A stretch of DNA of 64,000 bases, taken from contig NZ_BMND01000007.1 in assembly GCF_014646275.1 (NCBI RefSeq), positions 1 through 64,000 of the forward strand. Direction: 5' to 3'. The translations under genes and the position numbers were made by a program. Shown here piece after piece: positions 8,811-19,923 of the stretch; positions within the stretch are counted from its first letter, which is position 1, and every line of letters begins with the position of its first letter. The notes beneath the pieces were generated by a model. The model was given only the letters and a program-made list of their open reading frames with translations, made no database searches and had not been told where the DNA came from. This stretch comes from Streptomyces kronopolitis (GTDB lineage: Bacteria > Actinomycetota > Actinomycetes > Streptomycetales > Streptomycetaceae).

Positions 8811-10685
8811 GTGCCCGCGACCCCTACGAACGTGCCGGAGCCGAGCCGTACCGATCCGGCCCTCCTCCGTAACTTCTGCATCATCGCGCACATCGACCAC
8901 GGCAAGTCGACGCTCGCCGACCGGATGCTCCAGCTCACCGGTGTCGTCGACCAGCGGCAGATGCGCGCGCAGTACCTCGACCGCATGGACATCGAGCGCG
9001 AGCGCGGCATCACGATCAAGTCCCAAGCGGTCCGGCTGCCCTGGGACCCCTCCGAGGGGGAAGAGGGCAGTGGTACGACCCACATCCTCAACATGATCGA
9101 CACCCCGGGCCACGTCGACTTCACCTACGAGGTGTCCCGCTCGCTCGCCGCGTGCGAGGGCTGCATCCTCCTCGTCGACGCCGCTCAGGGCATCGAGGCC
9201 CAGACGCTCGCCAACCTCTACCTGGCGATGGAGCACGACCTCACGATCATCCCCGTCCTCAACAAGATCGACCTGCCGGCCGCGCAGCCCGAGAAGTTCG
9301 CCGCCGAGCTGGCCAACCTGGTCGGCTGCGACCCCGAGGACGTGCTGAAGGTCTCCGCCAAGACCGGCGTCGGCGTGCCCGAGCTGCTGGACAAGGTCGT
9401 CCGCGAGGTGCCGGCCCCGGTCGGCGTCAAGGACGCCCCCGCCCGCGCGATGATCTTCGACTCGGTCTACGACGCCTACCGCGGCGTCGTGACGTACGTG
9501 AAGGTCGTCGACGGCACGCTCGGCAAGCGCGAGCGCATCCGGATGATGTCCACCGGCGCCGCGCACGAGCTGCTGGAGATCGGCACCAACTCCCCGGAGA
9601 TGAAGCCCGCCGACGGCCTGTCCGTCGGTGAGGTGGGCTATCTGATCACCGGTGTGAAGGACGTCCGGCAGTCCAAGGTGGGTGACACGATCACCCAGCT
9701 CAACAAGGGGGCCACCGAGCCGCTGGGCGGCTACAAGGACCCCAAGCCGATGGTGTTCTCGGGGCTGTATCCGCTGGACGGCTCGGACTACCCCGAGCTG
9801 CGCGACGCGCTGGACAAGCTCCAGCTCAACGACGCCGCGCTGGTCTACGAACCGGAGACCTCCGCGGCCCTGGGCTTCGGCTTCCGCGTCGGCTTCCTGG
9901 GCCTGCTGCACCTGGAGGTCATCCGCGAGCGCCTGGAGCGCGAGTTCGGCCTCGAACTGATCGCCACCGCCCCCAACGTGGTCTACCGCGTGGACATGGA
10001 GGACGGGACCGAGCACGAGGTCACCAACCCGAGCGAGTTCCCGACGGGCAAGATCGACAAGGTGCACGAGCCGGTCGTCCGGGCCACGATCCTGGCGCCG
10101 AGCGAGTTCATCGGCGCGATCATGGAGCTGTGCCAGACCCGCCGCGGCAACCTCCTCGGCATGGACTACCTCTCCGAGGACCGGGTCGAGATCCGCTACA
10201 CCCTCCCGCTCGCCGAGGTCGTCTTCGACTTCTTCGACCAGCTCAAGTCCAAGACGCGCGGCTATGCCTCGCTGGACTACGAGCCCACCGGTGAGCAGTC
10301 CGCCGACCTGGTCAAGGTCGACATCCTGCTGCACGGCGACAAGGTCGACGCGTTCTCCGCGATCTGCCACAAGGACAAGGCCTACGCCTACGGTGTGCGG
10401 CTGGTCGCCAAGCTGCGGGAGCTGATTCCGCGGCAGAGCTTCGAGGTGCCGATCCAGGCCGCCATCGGCAGCCGGGTCATCGCCCGTGAGACGGTCCGCG
10501 CCATCCGCAAGGACGTCCTCGCCAAGTGCTACGGCGGTGACATCTCCCGTAAGCGGAAGCTGCTGGAGAAGCAGAAGGAAGGCAAGAAGCGGATGAAGAT
10601 GGTCGGCAGCGTGGAGGTCCCGCAGGAGGCCTTCATCGCGGTGCTGTCCTCGGACTCCGACGGCGACGCGAAGGCGAAGAAGTAG
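8811..10685 (+). CDS. lepA: Elongation factor 4 (LepA), ribosome-associated GTPase
   Basis: Translation GTPase that binds the ribosome and remodels stalled or mis-translocated complexes. The 624-residue protein starts at GTG 8811. G motifs are clear: AHIDHGKST (P-loop), RGITIKSQ (switch I), DTPGHVDF (G3) and NKIDLPAA (G4). The LepA-specific C-terminal domain is present ([20 protein letters not shown]). An ATG at 8800 in another frame is not used. Confidence 0.98.
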   Translation: MPATPTNVPEPSRTDPALLRNFCIIAHIDHGKSTLADRMLQLTGVVDQRQMRAQYLDRMDIERERGITIKSQAVRLPWDPSEGEEGSGTTHILNMIDTPGHVDFTYEVSRSLAACEGCILLVDAAQGIEAQTLANLYLAMEHDLTIIPVLNKIDLPAAQPEKFAAELANLVGCDPEDVLKVSAKTGVGVPELLDKVVREVPAPVGVKDAPARAMIFDSVYDAYRGVVTYVKVVDGTLGKRERIRMMSTGAAHELLEIGTNSPEMKPADGLSVGEVGYLITGVKDVRQSKVGDTITQLNKGATEPLGGYKDPKPMVFSGLYPLDGSDYPELRDALDKLQLNDAALVYEPETSAALGFGFRVGFLGLLHLEVIRERLEREFGLELIATAPNVVYRVDMEDGTEHEVTNPSEFPTGKIDKVHEPVVRATILAPSEFIGAIMELCQTRRGNLLGMDYLSEDRVEIRYTLPLAEVVFDFFDQLKSKTRGYASLDYEPTGEQSADLVKVDILLHGDKVDAFSAICHKDKAYAYGVRLVAKLRELIPRQSFEVPIQAAIGSRVIARETVRAIRKDVLAKCYGGDISRKRKLLEKQKEGKKRMKMVGSVEVPQEAFIAVLSSDSDGDAKAKK

Positions 10686-10691
10686 CACCCG

Positions 10692-10717
10692 GCGCACGGT
10701 CGGAAGCGGCCGTGCGC
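10692..10717 (+). terminator. Possible lepA terminator hairpin
   Basis: An 8-bp stem GCGCACGG / CCGTGCGC with a 10-nt loop, seven bases after the lepA stop. There is no T-run, so its strength is uncertain. Confidence 0.45.
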
Positions 10718-11011
10718 GGTGGTGCGACAGGGCGCCGGTCTCCTCGGGGGCCGGCGTCCTGCCGGTTGTGCGGCTGCACGGCGGAGGGAAACCCGGGAGG
10801 AATCCCGGAGGGAATGTGGAAGGGTTGTGGAGCGCTGTCGCGGGGGCGGAGTGATCCGTTCTGCCAGGTGGGCGCGGTGCGGGGCCTTCGCGACGCACTA
10901 TCGGGCATTGCGGGTGCTACGTACACCTATTGCGCCGGTCACATCGTGAACCCGTTGTCCACAGCCCCTTACGCGTCGGCGCCGCGCGCTCTACTCTGAT
11001 CTCTGCTCAAG
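10718..11011. other. Gene-free spacer between lepA and the acyl-CoA ligase gene
   Basis: About 300 bp. It contains a purine-rich stretch with GGGAGGAATCCCGGAGGG (about 10795-10813) and no credible gene. The palindrome just upstream of the next gene is listed separately. Confidence 0.55.
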
Positions 11012-11027
11012 GTTACTCGCGAGTCAC
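11012..11027 (+). promoter_or_regulatory. Near-perfect palindrome upstream of the fatty-acyl-CoA ligase gene (candidate operator)
   Basis: GTTACTCG / CGAGTCAC: seven of eight base pairs are symmetric, ending 29 bp before the GTG start. It resembles the short TetR-family operators placed in front of actinobacterial fatty-acid genes, so an acyl-CoA-responsive repressor is a plausible ligand. The identity of the regulator is inference. Confidence 0.5.
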
Positions 11028-11056
11028 CAGCAACGAAGCGGGCCCCGGAGGACGCC

Positions 11057-12946
<1,890 letters not shown>

Positions 12947-12956
12947 CCGCACGGCC

Positions 12957-12978
12957 GGGCCGCCCACGGGGGCGGCCC
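12957..12978 (+). terminator. Hairpin after the acyl-CoA ligase gene
   Basis: A 9-bp GC-only stem (GGGCCGCCC / GGGCGGCCC) with a 4-nt loop, 10 bp past the stop codon. No T-tract follows. Confidence 0.5.
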
Positions 12979-13321
12979 AGCCGTCTCCGCCCGTACCCCC
13001 GGGGACGGTCGCCGTCTCCGGCCCGCACTCCCGGGCGGAGGCGGGCACGGGGCCGTGACCGAGGGTGCGACGGGACCGGAACCAAGGGTGTGGCAGGGCC
13101 GTATCCGAAGGCGTGGCGCGGCCGGAACCAAGGGTGCGGTGGCCCCTCCGGACCGGCCTTTCGGGCGCCGCCGCGCGCGTCGGCCAACTCCCTCGGCGCG
13201 TCAGCCGAATTGACCCCTCGGACCACCCAGTTGTGTGACTCAGTGCTTATGACTGCGCTCGTTCTGTCACTCTGTTGTTAGCGCATCCGGCGCTGTAGCG
13301 GAGCTGCTCGGGAGTTGCTCA
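12979..13321. other. Gene-free spacer with short direct repeats
   Basis: About 340 bp before the phosphatase gene. GGAACCAAGGGTG occurs twice (about 13078 and 13122) with a related TATCCGAAGGCGTGG between them. The last 120 bp are less GC-rich (TTGTGTGACTCAGTGCTTAT) and probably hold the promoter of the next gene. No gene recognised. Confidence 0.5.
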
Positions 13322-15418
13322 ATGAGGACGACCACTTCGTCTCCACGGGACGACGACGTCACGGCGGCGCGCACGATGATGTCCGGCGCCCCCGCGGCCC
13401 GTTCCCTGCGGGCCAGCCTGCCCGGTGATCCGCGGGCCGCTGCCGCCGCCCGGCGGCTGGTGCGGTCCGCGTTCGCCGAATGGGCGGGCCAGGAGGTCCC
13501 GGGCGCCCACCGGCTGACCGGCCGGCTCGCGGACGAGGCGGAGCTGCTGGTCAGCGAGCTGGTGACGAACGCGGTGGTGCATGCCGGCACCGCCGTCGAG
13601 CTGCGCTGCCGGCTGGAGCCGCAGGGCGCCCCGCGGCCGGGCACGGAGCCGTACGGCGGCCGCAACGGCGAGCCGTACGCGACGCCGTACGCGGAGGGCA
13701 TCCCGGGCGCGGGCCCCGACAGCGCCTCCGGGCCCGGCGTCCTCATCGAGGTCTCCGATCACCACCCCACGCAGCCGATCCGCGCCCGCGACGACACCAG
13801 CGCCTCGGAAACCAGTGGCCACGGCCTCCAGTTGATCAGCGCCGTCGCCGAATCCTGGGGCATCACCTACCGCCGGGCCATGAAGACCGTCTGGTTCCGG
13901 CTGCCCATGGGAGCCCCGGACGACGCCGGGCGACTGGAGCCCGAGGGCACCTTCGACGACCGGCTGCTCCAGCACGAGCTGCGGGCGGCCGAGCTCCTGG
14001 CCCCGGCGCCGCGCCGGGCCGTCCGGCCCGAGCGCGAGGCGGGCGGGGCCGACAACGGCGCCCTGTCCTTCCTCGCCGAGGCCTCCGACCTGCTCTCCGG
14101 CCAGCTCGACGCGGACCAGGTCGCCGCGCTCGCCGCCCAGTTGATCGTGCCGCGGCTCGCCGAGTGGTGCGCCGTGTGGCTCTACGACGGCGACGGCGGG
14201 GCGCCCGGCCGGGGCATCGCAGCGGCCGGCGAGGAGCAGCGCCTCGCCGGCGTCTGGCACACCTGCGAGAGCCGTATCGACCCGCTGCGCACCGCGCTGG
14301 AGAAGCAGCCGCCGGACCTTCCGGGCAGCGGCCCGTCCGGCAGCGCACCCGTCCCGGCCGCCTGGCCGTGGCCGCAGGGACCGGGCGGCCCCGACGACGG
14401 GCACGACGGACCCGGCGGCGCCGCGCTGGCCTGCCCCCTGGTCGCCGGCGGCCGCCGGCTGGGCACCCTGCTGCTGGGCCGCGGCGGGCTGCTGGGCTTC
14501 CCCGGTGCCGTGGTCGCACTGATCGAGGACCTCGCCCGCCGGGTCGCCCGCGCCGTCGCCACCGCCCGCGCCTACAGCCGCCAGGAGCGCATCAGCCAGG
14601 TCCTGCAGCGCCGGCTGCTGCCCCGCGGCCGGGCCCGGGTGCCCGGTGTGGAGTCGGCCGTGGTCTACGAGCCGCGCGAGGGCGCCTGGGCGGGCGGCGA
14701 CTTCTGGGACCTGTTCGACGCCGGGGACGGCCGCTGGTGCTTCGCCCTCGGCGACGTCTGCGGCAGCGGCCCCGAGGCGGCCGCGGTGACCGGGCTGGCC
14801 CGGCCGGTGCTGCGGCTGCTGGCCCGCGACGGCTTCGGGGTCGCGGCAGTGCTCGACCGGCTCAACAAGACCATGGCGCGCGAGGCCGCGGACTCGGTCG
14901 CGGCGGTCGCGGCCGCGGTGGCGGCGGCCGGTGCCGGGGCCGAGGCGCCCGTCGAGATCCGCGAGGAGGGCGAGCAGGCCCGCTTCCTGTCACTGCTCTA
15001 CGGGGAGATCGTTCCCTACCCCGGCGACTCCCGCGGCTCCCGTGGTGCCCGCTGCACCCTCGCCAGCGCCGGCCATCCGCTGCCGCTGGTGCTGGGCACC
15101 GACGGCGCGGTCCGCTGCGTCGCGGCGCCGCAGATGCTGCTGGGGGTGGTCGAGGACGCCTCGTACGTCAGCGAGTCCTTCGACCTGCGCCCCGGCGAGA
15201 CCCTGCTGTGCGTCACCGACGGGGTGACCGAGCGGCGCTCGGGCCGCCGGCTGTTCGACGACGAGGACGGCCTGGCCCTCACCCTCCAGGCCGGCGCGGG
15301 CCTGGACGCCACCGCCCTCGCCGAGCACATCCGCACCACCGTCCACGCCTTCGGCCCCACCCCGCCGGACGACGACCTGGCCCTGCTGGTCCTCCAGGCG
15401 GCGGGGAGCCCGTCGTAA
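13322..15418 (+). CDS. RsbW-like kinase / GAF / SpoIIE-type PP2C phosphatase
   Basis: Signal-transduction protein of 698 residues that combines both sides of a partner-switching circuit. Residues about 28-197 form a GHKL ATPase of the anti-sigma-factor kinase type, with the N-box ELVTNAVVHA near 80-89, EVSDHH near 143 and SGHGLQLI near 165. A GAF-like region follows (about 245-410). The C-terminus is a PPM/SpoIIE phosphatase with YEPREGAWAGGDFWDLFD, ALGDVCGSG and ATG-like VTDGVTERR. Substrates should be anti-anti-sigma (STAS) proteins encoded elsewhere; no sigma factor or STAS gene is adjacent. A weak GGGAG precedes the ATG. Streptomycetes carry dozens of paralogues, so the specific role cannot be assigned. 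Confidence 0.9.
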   Translation: MRTTTSSPRDDDVTAARTMMSGAPAARSLRASLPGDPRAAAAARRLVRSAFAEWAGQEVPGAHRLTGRLADEAELLVSELVTNAVVHAGTAVELRCRLEPQGAPRPGTEPYGGRNGEPYATPYAEGIPGAGPDSASGPGVLIEVSDHHPTQPIRARDDTSASETSGHGLQLISAVAESWGITYRRAMKTVWFRLPMGAPDDAGRLEPEGTFDDRLLQHELRAAELLAPAPRRAVRPEREAGGADNGALSFLAEASDLLSGQLDADQVAALAAQLIVPRLAEWCAVWLYDGDGGAPGRGIAAAGEEQRLAGVWHTCESRIDPLRTALEKQPPDLPGSGPSGSAPVPAAWPWPQGPGGPDDGHDGPGGAALACPLVAGGRRLGTLLLGRGGLLGFPGAVVALIEDLARRVARAVATARAYSRQERISQVLQRRLLPRGRARVPGVESAVVYEPREGAWAGGDFWDLFDAGDGRWCFALGDVCGSGPEAAAVTGLARPVLRLLARDGFGVAAVLDRLNKTMAREAADSVAAVAAAVAAAGAGAEAPVEIREEGEQARFLSLLYGEIVPYPGDSRGSRGARCTLASAGHPLPLVLGTDGAVRCVAAPQMLLGVVEDASYVSESFDLRPGETLLCVTDGVTERRSGRRLFDDEDGLALTLQAGAGLDATALAEHIRTTVHAFGPTPPDDDLALLVLQAAGSPS

Positions 15419-15453
15419 CCGCGGGCGCGGGGCCGGCCGCGGCATGACGGACA

Positions 15454-16695
15454 ATGGATGCCATGCCTTCCGCACTGCCTGATGGTGAGCCCATGCCCGA
15501 GGACGGGGCGCTGCCCGGTCATGCGCTGGCGGGGGCGGCCGGCCGGCCCCTCGGCTTCTACCTGCACGTGCCGTACTGCGCCACCCGCTGCGGCTACTGC
15601 GACTTCAACACCTACACCGCGAGCGAGCTGCGCGGCTCCGGCGGCGCCCTGGCCTCCCGCGACAACTACGCCGACACCGTCGTGGCGGAGATCCGGCTGG
15701 CCCGCAAGGTGCTCGGCGACGACCCCCGCCCGGTCGAGACGGTCTTCGTCGGCGGCGGCACCCCGACCCTGCTGCCCGCCGCCGATCTCTCCCGGATGCT
15801 GGCGGCGATCCGCGAGGAGTTCGGCCTGGCGCCCGGCGCGGAGATCACCACCGAGGCCAACCCGGAGTCCGTCGACCCCCGCTACCTCGCCGAACTGCGC
15901 GCGGGCGGCTTCAACCGGGTCTCCTTCGGCATGCAGAGCGCCCGGCAGCACGTCCTGAAGATCCTCGACCGCACGCACACCCCCGGACGCCCGGAGGCCT
16001 GCGTCGCCGAGGCCCGCGCCGCCGGGTTCGAGCACGTCAACCTCGACCTGATCTACGGCACCCCGGGCGAGACCGACGACGACTGGCGCGCGTCCCTCGA
16101 CGCCGCGCTCGGCGCCGGCCCCGACCACGTCTCCGCCTACGCCCTGATCGTCGAGGAGGGCACCCAGCTGGCCCGCCGGATCCGCCGCGGCGAGGTCCCG
16201 ATGACCGACGACGACGTGCACGCCGACCGCTACCTCCTCGCGGAAGAGGCCCTGACCGCCGCCGGGTTCCGCTGGTACGAGGTCTCCAACTGGGCCACCA
16301 CCGAGGCCGCCCGCTGCCGCCACAACGAGCTGTACTGGACCGGCGCCGACTGGTGGGGCGCGGGCCCCGGCGCGCACAGCCACGTCGGCGGCGTCCGCTG
16401 GTGGAACGCCAAGCACCCGGGCGGCTACGCCCAGGCCCTGACCGAGGGCCGCTCCCCGGGCGCCGGCCGCGAGGTGCTGGCCGCCGAGGACCGCCGCGTC
16501 GAACGCATCCTCCTGGAGCTGCGGCTCGCGGACGGCTGCCCGCTGGACCTGCTCGCCCCGGCGGGCGCACGGGCGGCGGCCCGCGCCTTGGCCGACGGAC
16601 TCCTGGAGCGGGCCCCGTACGAGGCCGGCCGGGCCGTCCTGACACTCCGGGGACGGCTGCTGGCTGACGCGGTGGTGCGGGATCTGGTGGACTGA
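15454..16695 (+). CDS. hemW: HemW-type radical SAM protein (coproporphyrinogen oxidase-like heme chaperone)
   Basis: Member of the HemN/HemW radical-SAM family. YLHVPYCATRCGYCDFNTY carries the CX3CX2C cluster motif, followed by VFVGGGTPTLL and the TEANPESV segment. At 413 residues and without the extra N-terminal residues of true HemN, it fits HemW, which binds heme and is thought to deliver it, rather than the oxygen-independent coproporphyrinogen oxidase. The start could be ATG 15454 or ATG 15463. In many actinobacteria hemW lies near hrcA-dnaJ, as here. Confidence 0.9.
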   Translation: MDAMPSALPDGEPMPEDGALPGHALAGAAGRPLGFYLHVPYCATRCGYCDFNTYTASELRGSGGALASRDNYADTVVAEIRLARKVLGDDPRPVETVFVGGGTPTLLPAADLSRMLAAIREEFGLAPGAEITTEANPESVDPRYLAELRAGGFNRVSFGMQSARQHVLKILDRTHTPGRPEACVAEARAAGFEHVNLDLIYGTPGETDDDWRASLDAALGAGPDHVSAYALIVEEGTQLARRIRRGEVPMTDDDVHADRYLLAEEALTAAGFRWYEVSNWATTEAARCRHNELYWTGADWWGAGPGAHSHVGGVRWWNAKHPGGYAQALTEGRSPGAGREVLAAEDRRVERILLELRLADGCPLDLLAPAGARAAARALADGLLERAPYEAGRAVLTLRGRLLADAVVRDLVD

Positions 16696-16796
16696 TTCCT
16701 CGGACGAGTGAACCGATGTGGCGGGCCTGCGGGGCCGCCCAGGCTGTTCCTGGCCTGTGCCGTAGACACGGCGAACAGGAAACGGAGGCCACGGAG

Positions 16797-17106
16797 ATGA
16801 CCACTGTGGATGAACGCCGGATGACGGAGCTCTTCGAGAACCTTGAGGTTCCCGAGGGCGTCAAGGTGGAGCTCCTCCGGGGGGAAATTGTGCTGATGGC
16901 GGGACCGGATCTGGTCCACAACCCGATCGTCGAGGCGGTCTTCGACCAGATTCCGCGTGAGAAGTGGCACCGGTGAGGAGGCTGACTACCGCGTGCAGCG
17001 CCTCACGAAGTTCGGCGACCCCGTGCCCCTGACACTGCTCGGCATCGACCTGGACACCAGCGCATTCGGCACTCTCAAGGACGTCAGGCCCCACCGCCAC
17101 CCGTGA
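16797..17106 (+). pseudogene. Uma2/DUF820 family protein, internally deleted and frameshifted
   Basis: The 5' part from ATG 16797 (preceded by an AACGGAGG-type site) encodes a typical Uma2 N-terminus (FENLEVPEGVKVELLRGEI, VHNPIVEAVFDQIP) and stops at 16976. The +1 frame from 16975 continues with the family's normal C-terminus (EEADYRVQRLTKFGDPVPL, LGIDLDTSAFGTL) to a stop at 17106. The two halves would be separated by roughly 90-100 residues in an intact protein, including the PD-(D/E)XK-like nuclease core. It is therefore an internal deletion with loss of frame. The 3' end overlaps the stop region of the DUF3097 gene on the other strand. Confidence 0.85.
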
Positions 17107-17917
17107 CGAAGTCGATCAGTTCCTCGACCCGTCCCAGCAGCGCCGGCTCCAGGTCCTTGTAGGAGCGCACGCACGACAGGATGCGCTGCCAGGCCGCGCC
17201 GGTGTTCTCCAGCCAGCCCAGTGCGCGGCACACGCCCGTCTTCCAGTCCTGCCCGCGCGGCACGGTGGGCCAGGCCGGGATCCCCACGGACGACGGCTTC
17301 ACCGCCTCCCACACGTCGATGTACGGGTGGCCCACGACCAGGGCGTCGGCGCCGGTCACCCCGGCCGCGATCCGGGACTCCTTCGAGCCGGGCACGAGGT
17401 GGTCGACGAGGACGCCGAGACGGGCGTCCGGCCCGGGGGAGAAGGCGCGGACGATCGCCGGGAGGTCGTCGATGCCCTCCAGGTACTCCACGACGACGCC
17501 CTCGATGCGCAGATCGTCGCCCCAGACCCGCTCGACGAGTTCGGCGTCGTGCCGGCCCTCCACGTAGATGCGCCCGGCGCGGGCGACCCGGGCGCGGGCG
17601 CCGGGGACGGCGAGCGAGCCGGAGGCCGTACGGGCCGGGGTGCTCGGCGCCGGGCGGCCCTGGGGGCGTACGAGGGTGACGACCTTGCCCTCCAGGAGGA
17701 AGCCGCGCGGGGTCATCGGAAAGACACGGTGCTTGCCGAAGCGGTCCTCCAGGGTGACCGTCGGGCCCTCGGCCGTCTTCTCGCAGCGGATCACCGCGCC
17801 GCAGAAGCCCGTGATGACCTCCTCGACGACCAGATCCGGGTCGGCCGGTACCTCGGGGGCGGGGCGCTGCTTCTTCCAGGACGGGGTCAGATCGGGGCTG
17901 TATCGCTTGCTCTGCAT
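17084..17917 (-). CDS. DUF3097 family protein with TOPRIM-like motifs
   Basis: A 277-residue actinobacterial conserved protein with no established function. The start at 17917 (MQSKRYSPDLTP) is chosen over the longer open frame, which is Arg/Pro-rich noise upstream. An N-terminal beta-rich portion (about 30-85, FCGAVIRCEK, VTLEDRFGKHRVFPM) is followed by IYVEGRHDAELVERVWG (117-133) and GVLVDHLVPGSKES (168-181). The acidic residues of these two segments are arranged like the Glu and DxD motifs of TOPRIM nucleases and primases. The nuclease idea is inference. The gene is 56 bp downstream of a metallo-hydrolase gene on the same strand and probably co-transcribed. Confidence 0.85.
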   Translation of the reverse strand: MQSKRYSPDLTPSWKKQRPAPEVPADPDLVVEEVITGFCGAVIRCEKTAEGPTVTLEDRFGKHRVFPMTPRGFLLEGKVVTLVRPQGRPAPSTPARTASGSLAVPGARARVARAGRIYVEGRHDAELVERVWGDDLRIEGVVVEYLEGIDDLPAIVRAFSPGPDARLGVLVDHLVPGSKESRIAAGVTGADALVVGHPYIDVWEAVKPSSVGIPAWPTVPRGQDWKTGVCRALGWLENTGAAWQRILSCVRSYKDLEPALLGRVEELIDFVTGGGGA

Positions 17918-17973
17918 GGGCCTGTTCTGTTCGGGAGAGGGGCGCGAAGCGGGGACGGGCGGTCGGGACGGAG

Positions 17974-18711
17974 TCAGGGGGCGGGGGCGACGCCGAAGCG
18001 GGCCGCCAGGGCGTCGCGCTGGGCGTGCACGAAGGCGGCGTCCACCACGGCGCCGTGGCCGGGGACGTAGACCGCGTCCTCGCCGCCGAGGGCCAGCAGC
18101 CGGTCCAGCGCGCCGGGCCACTGCTGCGGCAGCGCGTCCGGGCCCGCCTGCGGCTCGCCGGACTCCTCGACCAGGTCGCCGCAGAAGACGATCTCGGGGG
18201 AGCCCTGACGGCCCGGGACCAGCACCGCGAGATCGTGGGCGGTGTGCCCGGGGCCGACGTTGGCGAGCAGCACCTGGCGCTCGCCCAGCTCGACGGTCAG
18301 CTGGCCGTGGACGTGGTGGTGCGGGGCGACCAGCAGATCGGCGGCCTCCGCGGCGGCGTCCGGGTCGACGCCCTGCCGTACCGCGTCCCGCCGCAGCTCG
18401 TCCTTGCCGCGGCGCAGCAGATCACCGAGGCCGGCCGCGCCGAACACCTCGACGCCGGCGAAGGCGGCGGTGCCCAGCACATGATCGAAGTGCGGGTGGG
18501 TGAGCGCGACATGCGTCACGTTCCGGCCCAGTACCCCGCGGATCGTCCGGCGCAGCTGTGCGCCGTCGCGCAGGGTCGCGCCGGTATCGACGATCATGAC
18601 TCCGGTGGTCCCCGCGATCACCCCGATCGTCTCGTCCCACCCCGGCATCCGGCGCCTGGCGACGCCGTCGCCGAGCCGTTCCCAGCCTGCCTCTTCCCAT
18701 GCGGTGTGCAT
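17974..18711 (-). CDS. MBL-fold metallo-hydrolase
   Basis: A 245-residue cytosolic beta-lactamase-fold hydrolase. Zinc-binding motifs: THPHFDHVLG (HxHxDH-like, with Pro in place of one residue), GPGHTAHDLAVL for the third His, FCGDLVE for the bridging Asp and YVPGHGAVVD for the last His. The substrate is unknown; the family includes glyoxalase II-like thioesterases and lactonases. It is the first gene of a pair with the DUF3097 gene and is divergent from hrcA. Confidence 0.87.
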   Translation of the reverse strand: MHTAWEEAGWERLGDGVARRRMPGWDETIGVIAGTTGVMIVDTGATLRDGAQLRRTIRGVLGRNVTHVALTHPHFDHVLGTAAFAGVEVFGAAGLGDLLRRGKDELRRDAVRQGVDPDAAAEAADLLVAPHHHVHGQLTVELGERQVLLANVGPGHTAHDLAVLVPGRQGSPEIVFCGDLVEESGEPQAGPDALPQQWPGALDRLLALGGEDAVYVPGHGAVVDAAFVHAQRDALAARFGVAPAP

Positions 18712-18796
18712 ACCGAGACGCTAGCGCCCTCGCGATAGCGTTGCCCGGCAGATCGGCCGAACACGGTCATCGGGCGGATGCTCCGCGCGGCCGCCC

Positions 18797-18827
18797 TTGC
18801 CGTGGCCGTGCTACCCGGCCGTACACT
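18797..18827 (+). promoter_or_regulatory. Likely hrcA promoter
   Basis: TTGCCG (18797-18802) and TACACT (18822-18827) separated by 19 bp, immediately upstream of the CIRCE operator, which would therefore cover the start of transcription. Confidence 0.55.
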
Positions 18828-18837
18828 GGCTCCGGGT

Positions 18838-18864
18838 CTGGCACTCTGCCCGTGTGAGTGCCAG
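18838..18864 (+). promoter_or_regulatory. CIRCE element (HrcA operator)
   Basis: A perfect 9-9-9 inverted repeat: CTGGCACTC, 9-nt spacer, GAGTGCCAG. It matches the CIRCE consensus core (GCACTC-N9-GAGTGC) exactly in the inner seven bases of each arm, and lies 42 bp before the hrcA start. It implies autoregulation of hrcA-dnaJ. Confidence 0.95.
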
Positions 18865-18906
18865 GAGGATCGAGACGCCGGGACGGCCGGACTGGAGGTG
18901 CGCGGA

Positions 18907-19923
18907 ATGCTCAGTGAACGCAGGCTCGAAGTGCTGCGCGCCATCGTCCAGGACTATGTCGGGACGGAGGAGCCGGTCGGCTCCAAGGCACTCACGGAGC
19001 GCCATCAGCTCGGGGTCTCCCCGGCGACGATCCGCAACGACATGGCGGCCCTGGAGGACGAGGGGTTCATCGCCCAGCCGCACACGAGTGCCGGGCGGAT
19101 CCCGACCGACAAGGGCTATCGCCTGTTCGTCGACAAGCTGGCCGGCGTCAAGCCGCTGTCCAGCCCGGAGCGGCGGGCGATCCAGAATTTCCTGGACGGT
19201 GCCGTCGACCTCGACGACGTCGTCGGCCGCACGGTCCGGCTGCTGGCCCAGCTGACCCGGCAGGTCGCCGTCGTGCAGTACCCCTCCCTGACCCGCTCCA
19301 CGGTCCGGCACGTCGAGCTGCTGGCGCTGGCCCCGGCCCGCCTGATGCTCGTACTGATCACGGACACCGGGCGGGTCGAGCAGCGGCTCATCGACTGCCA
19401 GGCGCCGTTCGGTGAGACGTCCCTGGCGGATCTGCGGGCGCGGCTCAACAGCCGGGTCGTGGGCCGCAGGTTCGCGGATGTGCCGCCGTTGGTGCAGGAT
19501 CTCCCGGAGTCCTTCGAGCAGGACGACCGCGGCACGGTCTCGACAGTGCTGTCGGTGTTGCTGGAGACTTTGGTGGAAGAGACCGAAGAGCGGCTGATGA
19601 TCGGCGGTACCGCCAATCTCACGCGCTTCGGGCACGATTTTCCACTGACCATCCGGCCGGTGCTGGAGGCCCTTGAGGAGCATGTGGTGATGCTCAAGCT
19701 GCTCGGGGAGGCCAAGGACTCGGGCATGACCGTACGTATCGGGCATGAGAATGCCCACGAAGGCCTGGCGTCCACATCGGTCGTCACGGTCGGCTACGGT
19801 TCGGGCGACGAGGCAGTCGCCAAACTCGGCGTGGTCGGACCGACCCGCATGGACTACCCCGGAACGATGGGAGCGGTACGCGCAGTGGCACGTTACGTCG
19901 GACAAATCCTCGCGGAGTCGTAA
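18907..19923 (+). CDS. hrcA: Heat-inducible transcription repressor HrcA
   Basis: Repressor of class I heat-shock genes that binds CIRCE and needs GroEL for folding. The 338-residue protein begins [19 protein letters not shown]; the winged-helix region includes [15 protein letters not shown] and [13 protein letters not shown]. The C-terminal GAF-like dimerisation domain ends [19 protein letters not shown]. Start chosen at ATG 18907 after GGAGGTGCG. dnaJ follows with no gap (stop TAA then GTG). Confidence 0.97.
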   Translation: MLSERRLEVLRAIVQDYVGTEEPVGSKALTERHQLGVSPATIRNDMAALEDEGFIAQPHTSAGRIPTDKGYRLFVDKLAGVKPLSSPERRAIQNFLDGAVDLDDVVGRTVRLLAQLTRQVAVVQYPSLTRSTVRHVELLALAPARLMLVLITDTGRVEQRLIDCQAPFGETSLADLRARLNSRVVGRRFADVPPLVQDLPESFEQDDRGTVSTVLSVLLETLVEETEERLMIGGTANLTRFGHDFPLTIRPVLEALEEHVVMLKLLGEAKDSGMTVRIGHENAHEGLASTSVVTVGYGSGDEAVAKLGVVGPTRMDYPGTMGAVRAVARYVGQILAES

